Assembly: GCA_037447655.1 (NCBI GenBank)
Contig: JBBHKE010003446.1
Coordinates: forward strand, 1-38,892
DNA length: 38,892 bases
Source: Zygnema cylindricum
Taxonomy: Eukaryota; Streptophyta; Zygnematophyceae; Zygnematales; Zygnemataceae
Reading direction: 5' to 3'
The number at the start of each line of letters is the position of its first letter. The stretch's first letter is position 1. The notes beneath the pieces were generated by a model. It ran no database searches. It saw only the letters and a program-made list of their open reading frames with translations, and was not told where the DNA came from. Positions 30,189 to 38,892 of this stretch are shown one piece after another. The translations under genes were made by a program, and so were the position numbers.

Positions 30189-33100
30189 ATGGCGCCCATG
30201 GCTTCAATGTGTCATTCATGCCCTTGGGAACCACTGCTCTCTTCTTCAGTCCTTAGTGACGTCACAGTGGTTGTTTTAGATTCCCTTGAAAACGATCTCC
30301 AAAGATCCACTCCCCACGAATCCACTGCCAGTACCATAAATAGTGTGGAACATAATAACACCTTTCGACTGCACAGATTTCCTCTGTTTGCAAGAAGCGA
30401 ATTCTTCAAACAGAGATGTGAAGAAGCAAAAGATGTTTTTCACGTCACGTTTGAGTTGCCATGGGACATGATGCCAGGTGGTAGTCGTACGTTCACAGAA
30501 ATTATAAAATTTTGTTACGGTTAACTCCGAATTTGACTGCAGAAAATGTGGCTGACGTCATTTCTGCAGCTGGTAATCTCCGTATGACTGAAGAATATTC
30601 TGCAAATAATTTGATCAAACTTTGTGAAGACTTTTTGGAAGCGGAAGTGTATTCGAGCGGGGAGAGCTTTCTCTCTTTCCTGGAAAATTTTAAAGAATCA
30701 ACTTTGAATTTTGGAATATGTGAGGATATTTTCAGAAACTGCCAAGAAGTTGTTTAGGTGAGTTTAAAAGCATATCTTCATGGATATAAATGTTACAAAT
30801 GTTACAAATGTGCATTGTTTATCAATATGGTTTACACGATTTCTTTGTTTGAAAGAAATCACGCTGAAAAAGTTATATCTGTTGGTCGAAGTGGTGCTGG
30901 AGTGTGACTGCTGCGAAAACGTTTTCAGCTACTTTATTTTGTCGAATATTGTTGTGTTTTTTCTTGGAGGGGTGGGGCTTATACCAACTTTTATGGATTT
31001 TTGCCATTATGCTGTTTGTGATGGTTTTCTCGATGTCTAAAGCGAATTGCCTTTTTTGGCAAACAAAAAACAAGGTTATGTTTTGGTTATCTCGTGAGGT
31101 CAACAAGAAAAAAATTGTCTTCTTTCTTTTGTTTATTCGTCTTCTTGCTTATATGCTGTTGGATGTTGTTGTCGAATGTTATTTCCACGAAATGTATTGC
31201 AGCATTGATGGAGATATGTTTGCTACTAGCTTTTTGTACACACAAATGCCAAACGGATTTGAGGGACAATTTCGGCTTGCAGAGTATGCGTCAGTATGGA
31301 ATGAGGAGGAACTGGAATCCGCTGTTTTTGCACTGAAATCTTTATTCAGGAGGCTAGTAGCCCTATCACTGGTTATACTTCGAGGATTTTTACAAGGTGT
31401 TCGAACCAAGAAATTGAGCTTTGTCTACATCGGAAATTATCTTGCTGAGAAAAATTACACTATGGTGCTCCCGGATAAATGTCTTATGTCATCTGAAGTT
31501 TCTGAAATGGAAGATTTTAGTTCATCGAATGACCCTGCTGATATTGCTACTTTTTCTGAATATACACAATTTAACAAACGTTCAATTTTGGATTGCCTTG
31601 TTGAGTCTTTGGGGTTCTCCATTGATGGATTTAAATGCGAAAATGAGCAATTTCAGATCTCGTATGTGGTGACACTTTTAAAACATTGTCGCAAATTGAA
31701 AAGCAAGTATGGAATTGTACTGCGAGAGTTTCTGAGCACAAAACTGGACAGATGCTCTTTGGCGGATTTGCAGGCCTTGGAATTAACCACAGTGGTGTCT
31801 CTCATCACTGATCATGTTTCAACAGAAAAAGTCAAAGGCACAAGCAATGTCACTTCTTTGGAAGATGGTAAAAAGTTTTCTATTGGGACTTTGGTTGACA
31901 GCTATATCCTTTGGGTAGCCTCTCATAATGAAGGATTTCAACTTTTTGACCTTCAAACTCTAGTGGGGATTTTGCCTGGTTCATTTCGGGAAAACTGTGA
32001 TACGTTATATGACGGGATTGATGTTTTTTTGGAGAGAAACCCAGATGTACATGGCAATGATGTCCTTTGTTTGTGCGACGCTTTAGACCCTTTCAAGTTA
32101 TCTGAAGCCAAAACTGAGATGGCCATTCAGAATCCTCGAATTCCATTGCAACCAGGTTTTTTCACAACTTTGTATTTGGCGCAAAACAAGGAATTGAAAA
32201 GCCAAAAGAACCTTGTATCGACTTTGCACGCAGAGATGGAAGGTCTTCAAGCTGAGATGGAGGATCTTCGTGGAGATTTGAAAGTCAAAGATAATCAAAT
32301 TGCAGAACTTTTTGCTAAAAATGTGAGTTGTCTTCACAGTTCACCACAATTCTTGATGTACAATCTGATATGATGTGATACTTTCTAATTTCCTTCAAGT
32401 TTAACCCTTGAAATATGTCTTTTGGGAACAAGAAAGGATTTGGTACTATTTCAGACTGACATGACACGTGGGTGTCGAGCCAATGGGTCACTGTTTTGTT
32501 AAATAAATTTATGATTTGGATTTTGGCAGCTTTTTCTTTTCTATTGTTTGTATTTCAGCCAAACTTCAATAGAATTGCAAAGTTGACTTCTCTGGATACA
32601 ATCATTTCACTAATTCTTTTTTTAAACTTTAAAGACCCTCAAAGGTTTTGAAAAACATTTGGAAATCTGATAGAGCACGTTAAAGGTATTAAAATATGTC
32701 AAGCAATAACTACGTCTTAATATTCTAGATATGGTGTGAAACCAGTTATTAGATCCGGTAGGTGAAATTATTTAAAATTATACAGATGTTACTACAGGTG
32801 CCCTTCCTGTTTGAATAGGTCTGTCAGATCAAACTACCATTGGTTTATGTATTTCATGAGTTTTCAATGACATGTGTTTTAATATTTCTCCATAATTGTT
32901 AGTCCTAAATCGGTTATGTTGTCCTTTTGATTACGTCGTTGAACTTACAGGTTTGGCCGAGTTCAGTTCCGCTTGTTATGGATCATGCAATCCAAGTTTC
33001 CCGTCAGTTTCCTGTCAGGTGTCTTGCTGTGGTTCCTGACGGAACTATTTGGGTTGGAGGCAATACTCTCTCCTGTTGGAGAAAAGACAAATGTCTATGG

Positions 33101-33836
33101 ACTGCGGGCCTCAAGTATTCTTGCTTTCTGGCTTTATCTTTCAATAGAGGGCGTTTATGGGCTGGTTTCCAAAGGGGGAATATCTTATTGGTCGAGGATT
33201 TTAAAGTGATAGGAGAAGTCAAAGGTCACGACTTGCCCGTGACAGCGTTGTGGGCAACATCCAATAGAAGTTGTTTCTCGGGTAGTTTTGAGAGAGAAAA
33301 AGAGAAATTTAAAGAGTGGATGTGGCATGGAAACTCTATTTCTTGTGTGTGGACATGCCCCGAAGGAGAAGGTCACAAAAGAACCATTACCGCTTTTTGT
33401 GAAGATGTGAATGGAAAATTGTGGTCAGCCTGTGCGGACGGGACAATCAAATGTTGGGAAAATGGGAAGTGTGTCAGGACTTTAGAGTGAAAATTCTGTG
33501 CATGTGGGAGCTCTTGCCATAGGTCAGTTTTTGTTTTCGGGACAAGATGATGGAATAATCAGCTGTTGGACTTTAGACGGTAAGCTAGTGAAAAGGCTTG
33601 ATGGAAGGAGTCCGATTCTGGCCTTGGTTATTGATAAAGATGGAGTTTTGTGGTCTGGATCTTATGACCATTCAATTCGAGGATGGAAAAGATCGTGGGA
33701 AGATGGTACATGTGTTGCCGTTTTGGACGGTCACAAGGATTCGGTGTACGCATTAGCATTAACTGTGGAAAATAGCCTTTGGTCTGCGAGTAGCGACGGC
33801 ACAATAATAAAGTGGAAGGCAAGTGAAGTACCGTAA
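30189..33836 (+). CDS. BTB-NPH3-coiled coil-WD40 fusion protein, probable CUL3 adaptor; frame breaks present
   Basis: Exon 1 (ATG 30189, CCATGG context) encodes a BTB domain: SDVTVVVLD, FRLHRFPLFARSEFFKQRC, FTEIIKFCYG, then after a one-base frame change near 30524, LTPNLTAENVADVISAAGNL and MTEEYSANNLIKLCEDFL. It ends at a GTGAGT donor at 30758. Exon 2 (acceptor TTGCAG at 31202, or later, to 32322) carries the NPH3 domain: RSILDCLVESLGF, LLKHCRKLKSKYGIVLREFL, LVDSYILWVAS, DTLYDGIDVFLERNPDV, and a coiled-coil end (AEMEGLQAEMEDLRGDLKVK). A phase-0 intron (32323-32950, CTTACAG acceptor) leads to a WD40 exon with at least six blades, for example LWSACADGTIKCW and VLWSGSYDHSIRGW. NPH3-type BTB proteins are substrate adaptors of CUL3 ubiquitin ligases; the propeller would be a second recognition surface. 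A second one-base shift lies near 33488 and a TAG sits at 30755. It is either a pseudogene or carries assembly indels. Confidence 0.75.
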
Positions 33837-34033
33837 TTTTCTTCCCGAGTGCCACTTTCGGTGAGTTCTATATCTTAGGCATGGTTTCGTTTGAGATTTA
33901 TGTTTTGGTTCATGTATGGGTTATGAGTGGTTTTTGTTATATACTTGAACTCTATCAATTATCATATCAATTGTTGTGTTTACACCAGGATTGCAGGCCA
34001 ATATAAGATATGCCTTTTAACTGACTAGTGGAT
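33837..34033 (+). other. Spacer between fusion gene and inverted repeat
   Basis: 3' flank of the WD40 exon. No AATAAA is seen near the stop; no coding signal. Confidence 0.4.
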
Positions 34034-34082
34034 GGAAGCTCCATTTATTCGTTGTGTTTGGCTTCAAATTATATATAGTGGT

Positions 34083-34114
<32 letters not shown>

Positions 34115-34283
34115 CCTTGTTCCCCATTGCTGTCTTATTACCTTCGTTTCGTTACTTTGTACTTATCTTAGTTTTATCATTGTCTTGATCTCTTTGTCTA
34201 TCTTCAGCTTATTAGTATTTTGCTAGCAAGAAGAAGATATAGAGGCAACTGCTTGTTCGGACGAATCCGTCTCTCTCCGCCTG
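34034..34283 (+). repeat. Left arm of inverted repeat flanking the NPH3 duplicate, with (TG)n
   Basis: TCCTTGTTCCCCATTGCTGT, TTATTACCTTC, CTTATCTTAGTTTTATCATTG and ATAGAGGCAACTG occur in the same order on the minus strand of 38006-38222. The left arm also contains a (TG)n run at about 34081-34115, which the right arm lacks. Confidence 0.85.
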
Positions 34284-34563
34284 TAGCATGATGGGAATTG
34301 GAAGAATCGGAACTTGTGTATTTTGATTTCTTCTGGTTCAATCCACCTTTTGAAAAACTACGAGTCTGTCAAGTTCTGATTTGTAGGAACTTACAGGAAA
34401 TGTTATTTGGACTTTCTTGGTTGTCGTCTTGCTTACATACCGGTGAAGGTAAACATAATTATGCTTTGCATTTTCGTAAGTTAAACAAGATTTTTTTTTT
34501 TATTTTTTTTCTTTCTCTTCTTGCTTTATGCTCTTGACGGTTGTTTCCACGCAATGCATTGCA

Positions 34564-36520
34564 GCATTGAAGAAGACATGTTTGCTATTAGTATATTAGT
34601 TTGTGGACACTAATGTTAAACGGATTTGGGAACAAGTATGGCTTGCAGACTATGCGTCAGTATTGAATGAAGAGGAAACTGTGTCAAACGTTCAAAAAGA
34701 AGAAGAAAAAGAAGAAGAAGAAGAAGAAAAAGAAGAAGAAGGAGAAAGAGAAGAAGAAGAAGAAGAAAAAGAAGAAAAAGAAGAAAAAGGAGAAGAAGAA
34801 GAAAAAGAAGAAGAAGAAGAGGCTTTATTCAGGAGGCTAGTAGCCCTATCACCTATTTTACTTCGAGGATTCTTAGAAGGTGTTCGAAGTAGGAAACTCA
34901 GCTTTGTCAACATTGGAAATTACCTTGCAGAGAAAAATCACACTATGGTGCTCCCAGATAAATCTCTTATGCCGCCTGACATTTCTGAAAGGAAAGATTT
35001 TTGTTCATCGAATGACTCTGTTGGCAATGCTGATTTTTCAGAATATACAGAAATTAACAGACGTTCAATTTTGGATTGCCTTGTCGAGTCTTTGGGGTTT
35101 TCCATTGATGGATTTAAATGCGAATATTCAGTTTCGGACCTTGTATGTGGTGACACTTTTAAAATATTGTCACAAGTTGAGAAGCAAGTATGAAATTGTA
35201 CTTCGAGAGTTTTTGAGCACAAGACTGGATAAATGCTCTTTGGCGGATTTGCAGGCATTGGAATTAAAAACAGCGGTTTCTCTTATCACTGATCATTTTT
35301 CAACAGGAAAATTCAAAGACACGGGCAATGTCACCCCTTTGGAAGATAGGGAAAAGTTTTCTATTGGGGCTTTGGTTGACGGCTATATCCTTTGGGCAGC
35401 CTCTAATCATGAAGGATTTCAACTTTTTGACCTTCAAACACTGGTGGAGATTCTGCCTGGTTCATATCGGGAAAACTGTGATACTTTATATGATGGGATC
35501 GATGCCTTTTTGGAGAGAAACCCAGATGTAAATTGCAACGACGTTCTTCGTTTGTGTGAAGCTTTAGATCCTTTCAAGTTATCTGAAGCCAAAACTGAGA
35601 TGGCTGTTCAGAATTCACGAATTCCATTGCAACCAGGTTTTTTCACAACTTTGTATTTGGCGCAAAACAAGGAATTGAAAAGCCAAAAGAATTTTGTATT
35701 GACTTTGCAAGCAAAGGTGGAGAATCTTCAAGCTGAGATGGAGGGACATTTGAAAATGAAAGATAATCAAATTGCAAAACTTCAGTTAAAAAATGTGAGT
35801 AGTCTTTGCAGTTACTGTACAATCTGATAAGATGCTTTACTTTCTGTTTTATGTTTTGTGAACAAGAAAGAATTTGGTACTATTGGGTCAATGTTTTGTT
35901 AAATATTTTTCTGATTTGGAATTAGTCAGCTTTTTTTTTTCTATGGCTTGTCTATCTAACAATGTGTCAATGTAGCCAAACTTCAATAAATCTGCTATGT
36001 TGGCTTGCCTGGTTACAATCATTTTAATAATTCTTTTTTTCATCCTTAAAGATTCGCAATGGTTTTGAAAAACCTTCACAAATCTGATAGACCACTTAAT
36101 GGTATTAAAACATGTCAAGCAACACTTATGTATGAATGTTCTAGATATGGTGTGACAAGCAGCGATTAGATCCAGGAAGTGAAACCATTTGAATCTTTCA
36201 GATGTTACTTCAGGTGCCCTGTAGTAACATCATAATCTTTACTCTAATCTGGATATTTGTTTCCTTGCGGAATAGGTCCGCGCAAATGAAACTACCATTG
36301 GTGTATGCATTTTATGAGTTTGCAATGACGTGTATTTGAAATATTTGTCCATACCTGTTAGTCCTAAACCGGTTATGTTGTCCTTTCGTTTACCTTGTTA
36401 AACATACAGAAAACGATATCGACTTTGCAAGCTGAGGTGGATGGTCTTCGTGAAGATTTGAAAACCAAAGATAAAAAAATTTCAATACTTGCGAAAAGTT
36501 TGAACGCTGGAAGAATGTGA
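34564..36520 (+). pseudogene. Truncated duplicate of the NPH3 and coiled-coil exons, without BTB or WD40
   Basis: From a TTGCAG acceptor at 34563 the sequence follows exon 2 of the upstream gene closely (RLVALSPILLRGFLEGVR, IGNYLAEKNHTMVLPDK, RSILDCLVESLGFSIDGF) to about 35130, where a net two-base loss changes frame. It resumes as YVVTLLKYCHKLRSKYEIV and continues through LYDGIDAFLERNPDV to a GTGAGT donor at about 35794. Early stops lie near 34610. A (GAA)n insertion (about 34695-34825) encodes a Glu/Lys tract. The intron is also related to that of the first copy, but the next exon (36411-36517) encodes more coiled coil (STLQAEVDGLREDLKTKD) instead of WD40, ending at another AAT|GTGAGT. Stops and frameshifts mark it as a non-functional partial tandem duplicate. 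Confidence 0.85.
34695..34825 (+). repeat. (GAA)n microsatellite within the duplicate NPH3 exon
   Basis: A run of GAA with GGA and AAA variants replaces the residues between the NEEE segment and LFRRLVALS of the first copy. It encodes about 43 residues of Glu with Lys, Gly and Arg when read in frame. Confidence 0.95.
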
Positions 36521-37225
36521 GTTGTCTTAGCATTTTACCCCCACACTTACTGTACAATCTGATGGATTTTGATCTTATTCTTGTCGAAACAGGATGGATT
36601 TTGTCGACGAACTGGCATGGCTCCTTTTCGACTTTTTATTAAGTTTTCGCCGACGACGATCCTGTCGATTTATGATATGGTCGAAAATCAGCTTTACCAT
36701 AAGTGAAACCTTCTCCCTTTCCCCCCCCCCCCCTCCCCCTCTCCCTCTCCCCCAAGACCTCGCGCTCCCTCTTCCCTGATCCCTTCGGCGATCCTTGTCA
36801 ACCGATGTCGATCCGTCCGTGACCTTTGGCTGATGTCATCAAAATCTGGTGGCAGCATGAGATACTACAATGAGGATTAAGTTCCGGATGAGCCTTCGAC
36901 AAATGGGATTGTTTTATTCTCCGGCACATAGGAGAGGTGCTTCCGCGGCGAGGAGTGACTCCACGGGGAAGAAAGGAATGGATCGAGACGGGACCACTTT
37001 TAGAGGTAGTTTGGGCCTCGCATTGGAGTGAGGTTTGGGTTTTAGCTTGTGTAGATTGGTTAGGCCATTGAGGGATTGAGCACTCTCCATGGCATTGTAA
37101 ATAGTCTGATTTTGACCCTCCGGTAAGTTATGGCTTTTCTTCCCTTCTTGTGTATGGAATGGGAACTTTGGGGAATCATACCTCGGAGCACGATTGGTTT
37201 TTAAGAGTGTTCAGGTTTGGACCAT
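36521..37225 (+). other. Region downstream of the duplicate, with C/T-rich tract
   Basis: A possible further acceptor (GTCGAAACAG near 36592) is followed by a 45-codon frame of no known domain. A poly(C) and CCCTCT tract lies at about 36716-36760. Sequence 36770-37130 is base-balanced and ends near a good donor (CCTCCG|GTAAGT at about 37122), suggesting an untranslated exon or a repeat fragment. No coding region is supported. Confidence 0.35.
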
Positions 37226-37375
37226 GCCAATTGGACTAGTACTGGCTGAGATTTTGTTTCCAGAAGTTCCCATACTAAAAGGGTTCGAGAATTGTACTTT
37301 GCCAATTGGACTAGTATTGGCTGAGATTTTGTTTTCAGAAGTTCCCATACTAAAAGGGTTCGAGAATTGTACTTA
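37226..37375 (+). repeat. 75-bp tandem duplication
   Basis: Two adjacent units (37226-37300 and 37301-37375) begin GCCAATTGGACTAGTA and include CAGAAGTTCCCATACTAAAA, with only a few differences. The unit is open in one frame but encodes nothing recognisable. Confidence 0.9.
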
Positions 37376-38005
37376 TTTGTATTTTATCTTCGGTGCTTAG
37401 GACCCTTTCGGTTTCGCCTCAATTTGACGAGTTAAGAGTCGGTTTTGAAATGTCATCTATAGGCTTACATGATCTTTGTGATGATATCGGTTTTGGTTAT
37501 GTCACCTTTGGTTATGGTGCATATAGTCACTGTAGATGTCAGATGTCAGAATGTCTGAAGTTCAGCTGTTTAGGAAGAACACATAGGCTTTTTTGTAGTT
37601 TTCTTCATCTTATTTCATTAAGCTTCCTTTATTTTTGTTTCCTAGATCATGTCTTGATAATTACTTTTGCATGTTGGTTGAGGTGAACAAGTGTGTTGAC
37701 ATTGATGTTTGGTGATACTAAGTACATATAAAATCCATTTAGGACACTATCAGTGCTCCTAAATTTTACCCCGCAAACCTGTAATAGTGTCAATTTCACA
37801 TTAAAACAATCACAATCAATAAAATCTAATGAAAAATAAGATGACATAACATGTTGTTCTAAAAATTAGGAAATAAATGCCCATTGACTGAAGACGAGAC
37901 GTCGAAGACATTTTGGTCAACTGATAGACAAACTAAGGATCACGAAAGAGACCACCAATATATGAAAGAGACACAAAATAGTCGACATCATTTTTTAATA
38001 ACAAT
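37376..38005. other. AT-rich region before the right inverted repeat, no gene seen
   Basis: Anonymous sequence. An AGATGTCAGATGTCAGAATGTC microrepeat (in two short pieces) lies near 37532-37553. No domain or splice structure was recognised. Confidence 0.35.
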
Positions 38006-38222
38006 AGCGAGACACGGATTTGGTCAAACAAACAGTTGCCTCTAGATCTTTTTCTTATTCAAAAAATACTAATAAGCTAAAGATAGGGAATAAGATCAAG
38101 ACAATAATAAAACTAAGGTAAGATAAGTACGAAGTAACGATAAGAAGGTAATAAGACAGTGATGGGGAACAAGGACATATACATCTGAAACCAAACACAA
38201 AAATCAAAAAGAGCTTCCTTTG
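38006..38222 (-). repeat. Right arm of inverted repeat flanking the NPH3 duplicate
   Basis: Reverse complement, with moderate divergence, of 34034-34283 minus its (TG)n run. The two arms face each other about 3.7 kb apart and enclose the truncated NPH3 copy. Confidence 0.85.
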
Positions 38223-38892
38223 GGCAAATACCCAACAAGAAATTAGAATATACCGGCGGATCGCCATTTTCCCGATATACCTCGAATCGTTATTAGGGTT
38301 AATAATATTTTCGCCACTCAAAACATTTTTTTCCGTACACACTTGTCTCCGATTTTCAGTTAGAGACCGTCAATCGGAAGTTGAGAAACTTACCTATGAT
38401 AGCGTGTTCCCACCGGAAAAAAAATCACTTCCGCAACAGATGGACGTTCGAATAATGTACGGCTTTCCGAGCACCGACTTTGTAGATTTCGGAAGTTCTA
38501 GGAAAACCGTACAAACGACTTCCTCAAAATAGGAATTGATCATGACGGTGACTGTTTTGGTTGCGCACAGTCACTTATGTCATTTTGTCAAAAAACGTAC
38601 GTTTGAAGTACACATTGGTAAAAATAAAGTACCGTTGATTACAAATTTGACGGTCAATCTGTTGGACATCTTTGACTTTCATAATATTGTTTCAACCGCT
38701 TAAAAGTTTGCCGCGCTTGCGAACGTCGACCGAATAAAATGAGCAATTCACACGGCCGGCGAGCGTTTACGGTAACAAAACTGCGGCGACCACATGTAAA
38801 TAAAATGGTTGCAGACATTAACTTTTTGTCGTTATGTGAGCTCCACGGTGAGAGCACTTAGCCACAAAATTGAAATTGAATCGTCTAAGTGT
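38223..38892. other. Right-edge repeat-like sequence, no gene seen
   Basis: Contains GTACG-type words (AATGTACGG near 38455, CCGTACAAACG near 38507, AACGTACG near 38594) like the other GTAC-rich repeats. Phrases such as GCGGATCGCCATTTTCCCG suggest repeat termini. No coding region is supported. Confidence 0.35.

Noticed and set aside
36840-36870. TGGTGGCAGCATGAG as a retroelement primer binding site
   Set aside because: Resembles a PBS only loosely and no LTR end or gag start could be placed next to it.

Overview
The window looks like nuclear DNA from a streptophyte (land plant or charophycean green alga). The support is a hevein-domain chitinase of the plant class III fold, a chloroplast EGY-type M50 family protein, a BTB-NPH3 gene (a family I know from green plants), Ty1/copia retroelements of plant style and GT-AG introns with CT-rich acceptors. 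I cannot name the species. Gene density is low and most of the window is AT-rich, repeat-rich DNA, so a large repeat-laden genome is likely.

Layout. 3-2396 (+): a 5'-partial chitinase with two hevein domains and a GH18 domain, interrupted by CT microsatellites and an intronic hairpin, with a frameshift. 3300-4170 (+): decayed 3' end of a copia element. 4862-5365: near-pure purine tract. 5860-7863 (-): an uninterrupted 667-residue EGY-like membrane protein that lacks both metalloprotease motifs. 7.9-14.7 kb: no convincing gene, but a small inverted-repeat element, tandem repeats and a very large imperfect palindrome around a loop of exactly three 62-bp units. 14.7-23.2 kb: a 48-bp minisatellite, a roughly 960-bp dispersed repeat present twice, and a nested, defective copia retrotransposon on the minus strand with LTR-like blocks and a second LTR family. 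23.2-30.1 kb: mostly anonymous AT-rich DNA, with two weak minus-strand gene candidates and GTAC-rich repeats.

30.2-33.8 kb (+): the most interesting gene, an apparent fusion of a BTB domain, an NPH3 domain, a short coiled coil and a WD40 propeller. A truncated, frameshifted duplicate of its NPH3 and coiled-coil part lies at 34.5-36.5 kb, inside a pair of inverted repeats (about 34.03-34.28 and 38.01-38.22 kb) that could be the ends of an element that captured it.

How the parts relate. The genes do not form one pathway: the chitinase would act on chitin outside the cell or in the vacuole, the EGY-like protein in plastid membranes, and the BTB-NPH3-WD40 protein as a probable CUL3 adaptor. A theme across the window is that both intron-containing genes have single-base frame breaks while the intronless EGY-like gene is intact. 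That could mean real pseudogenes or uncorrected assembly indels, and it affects how every gene model here should be read.
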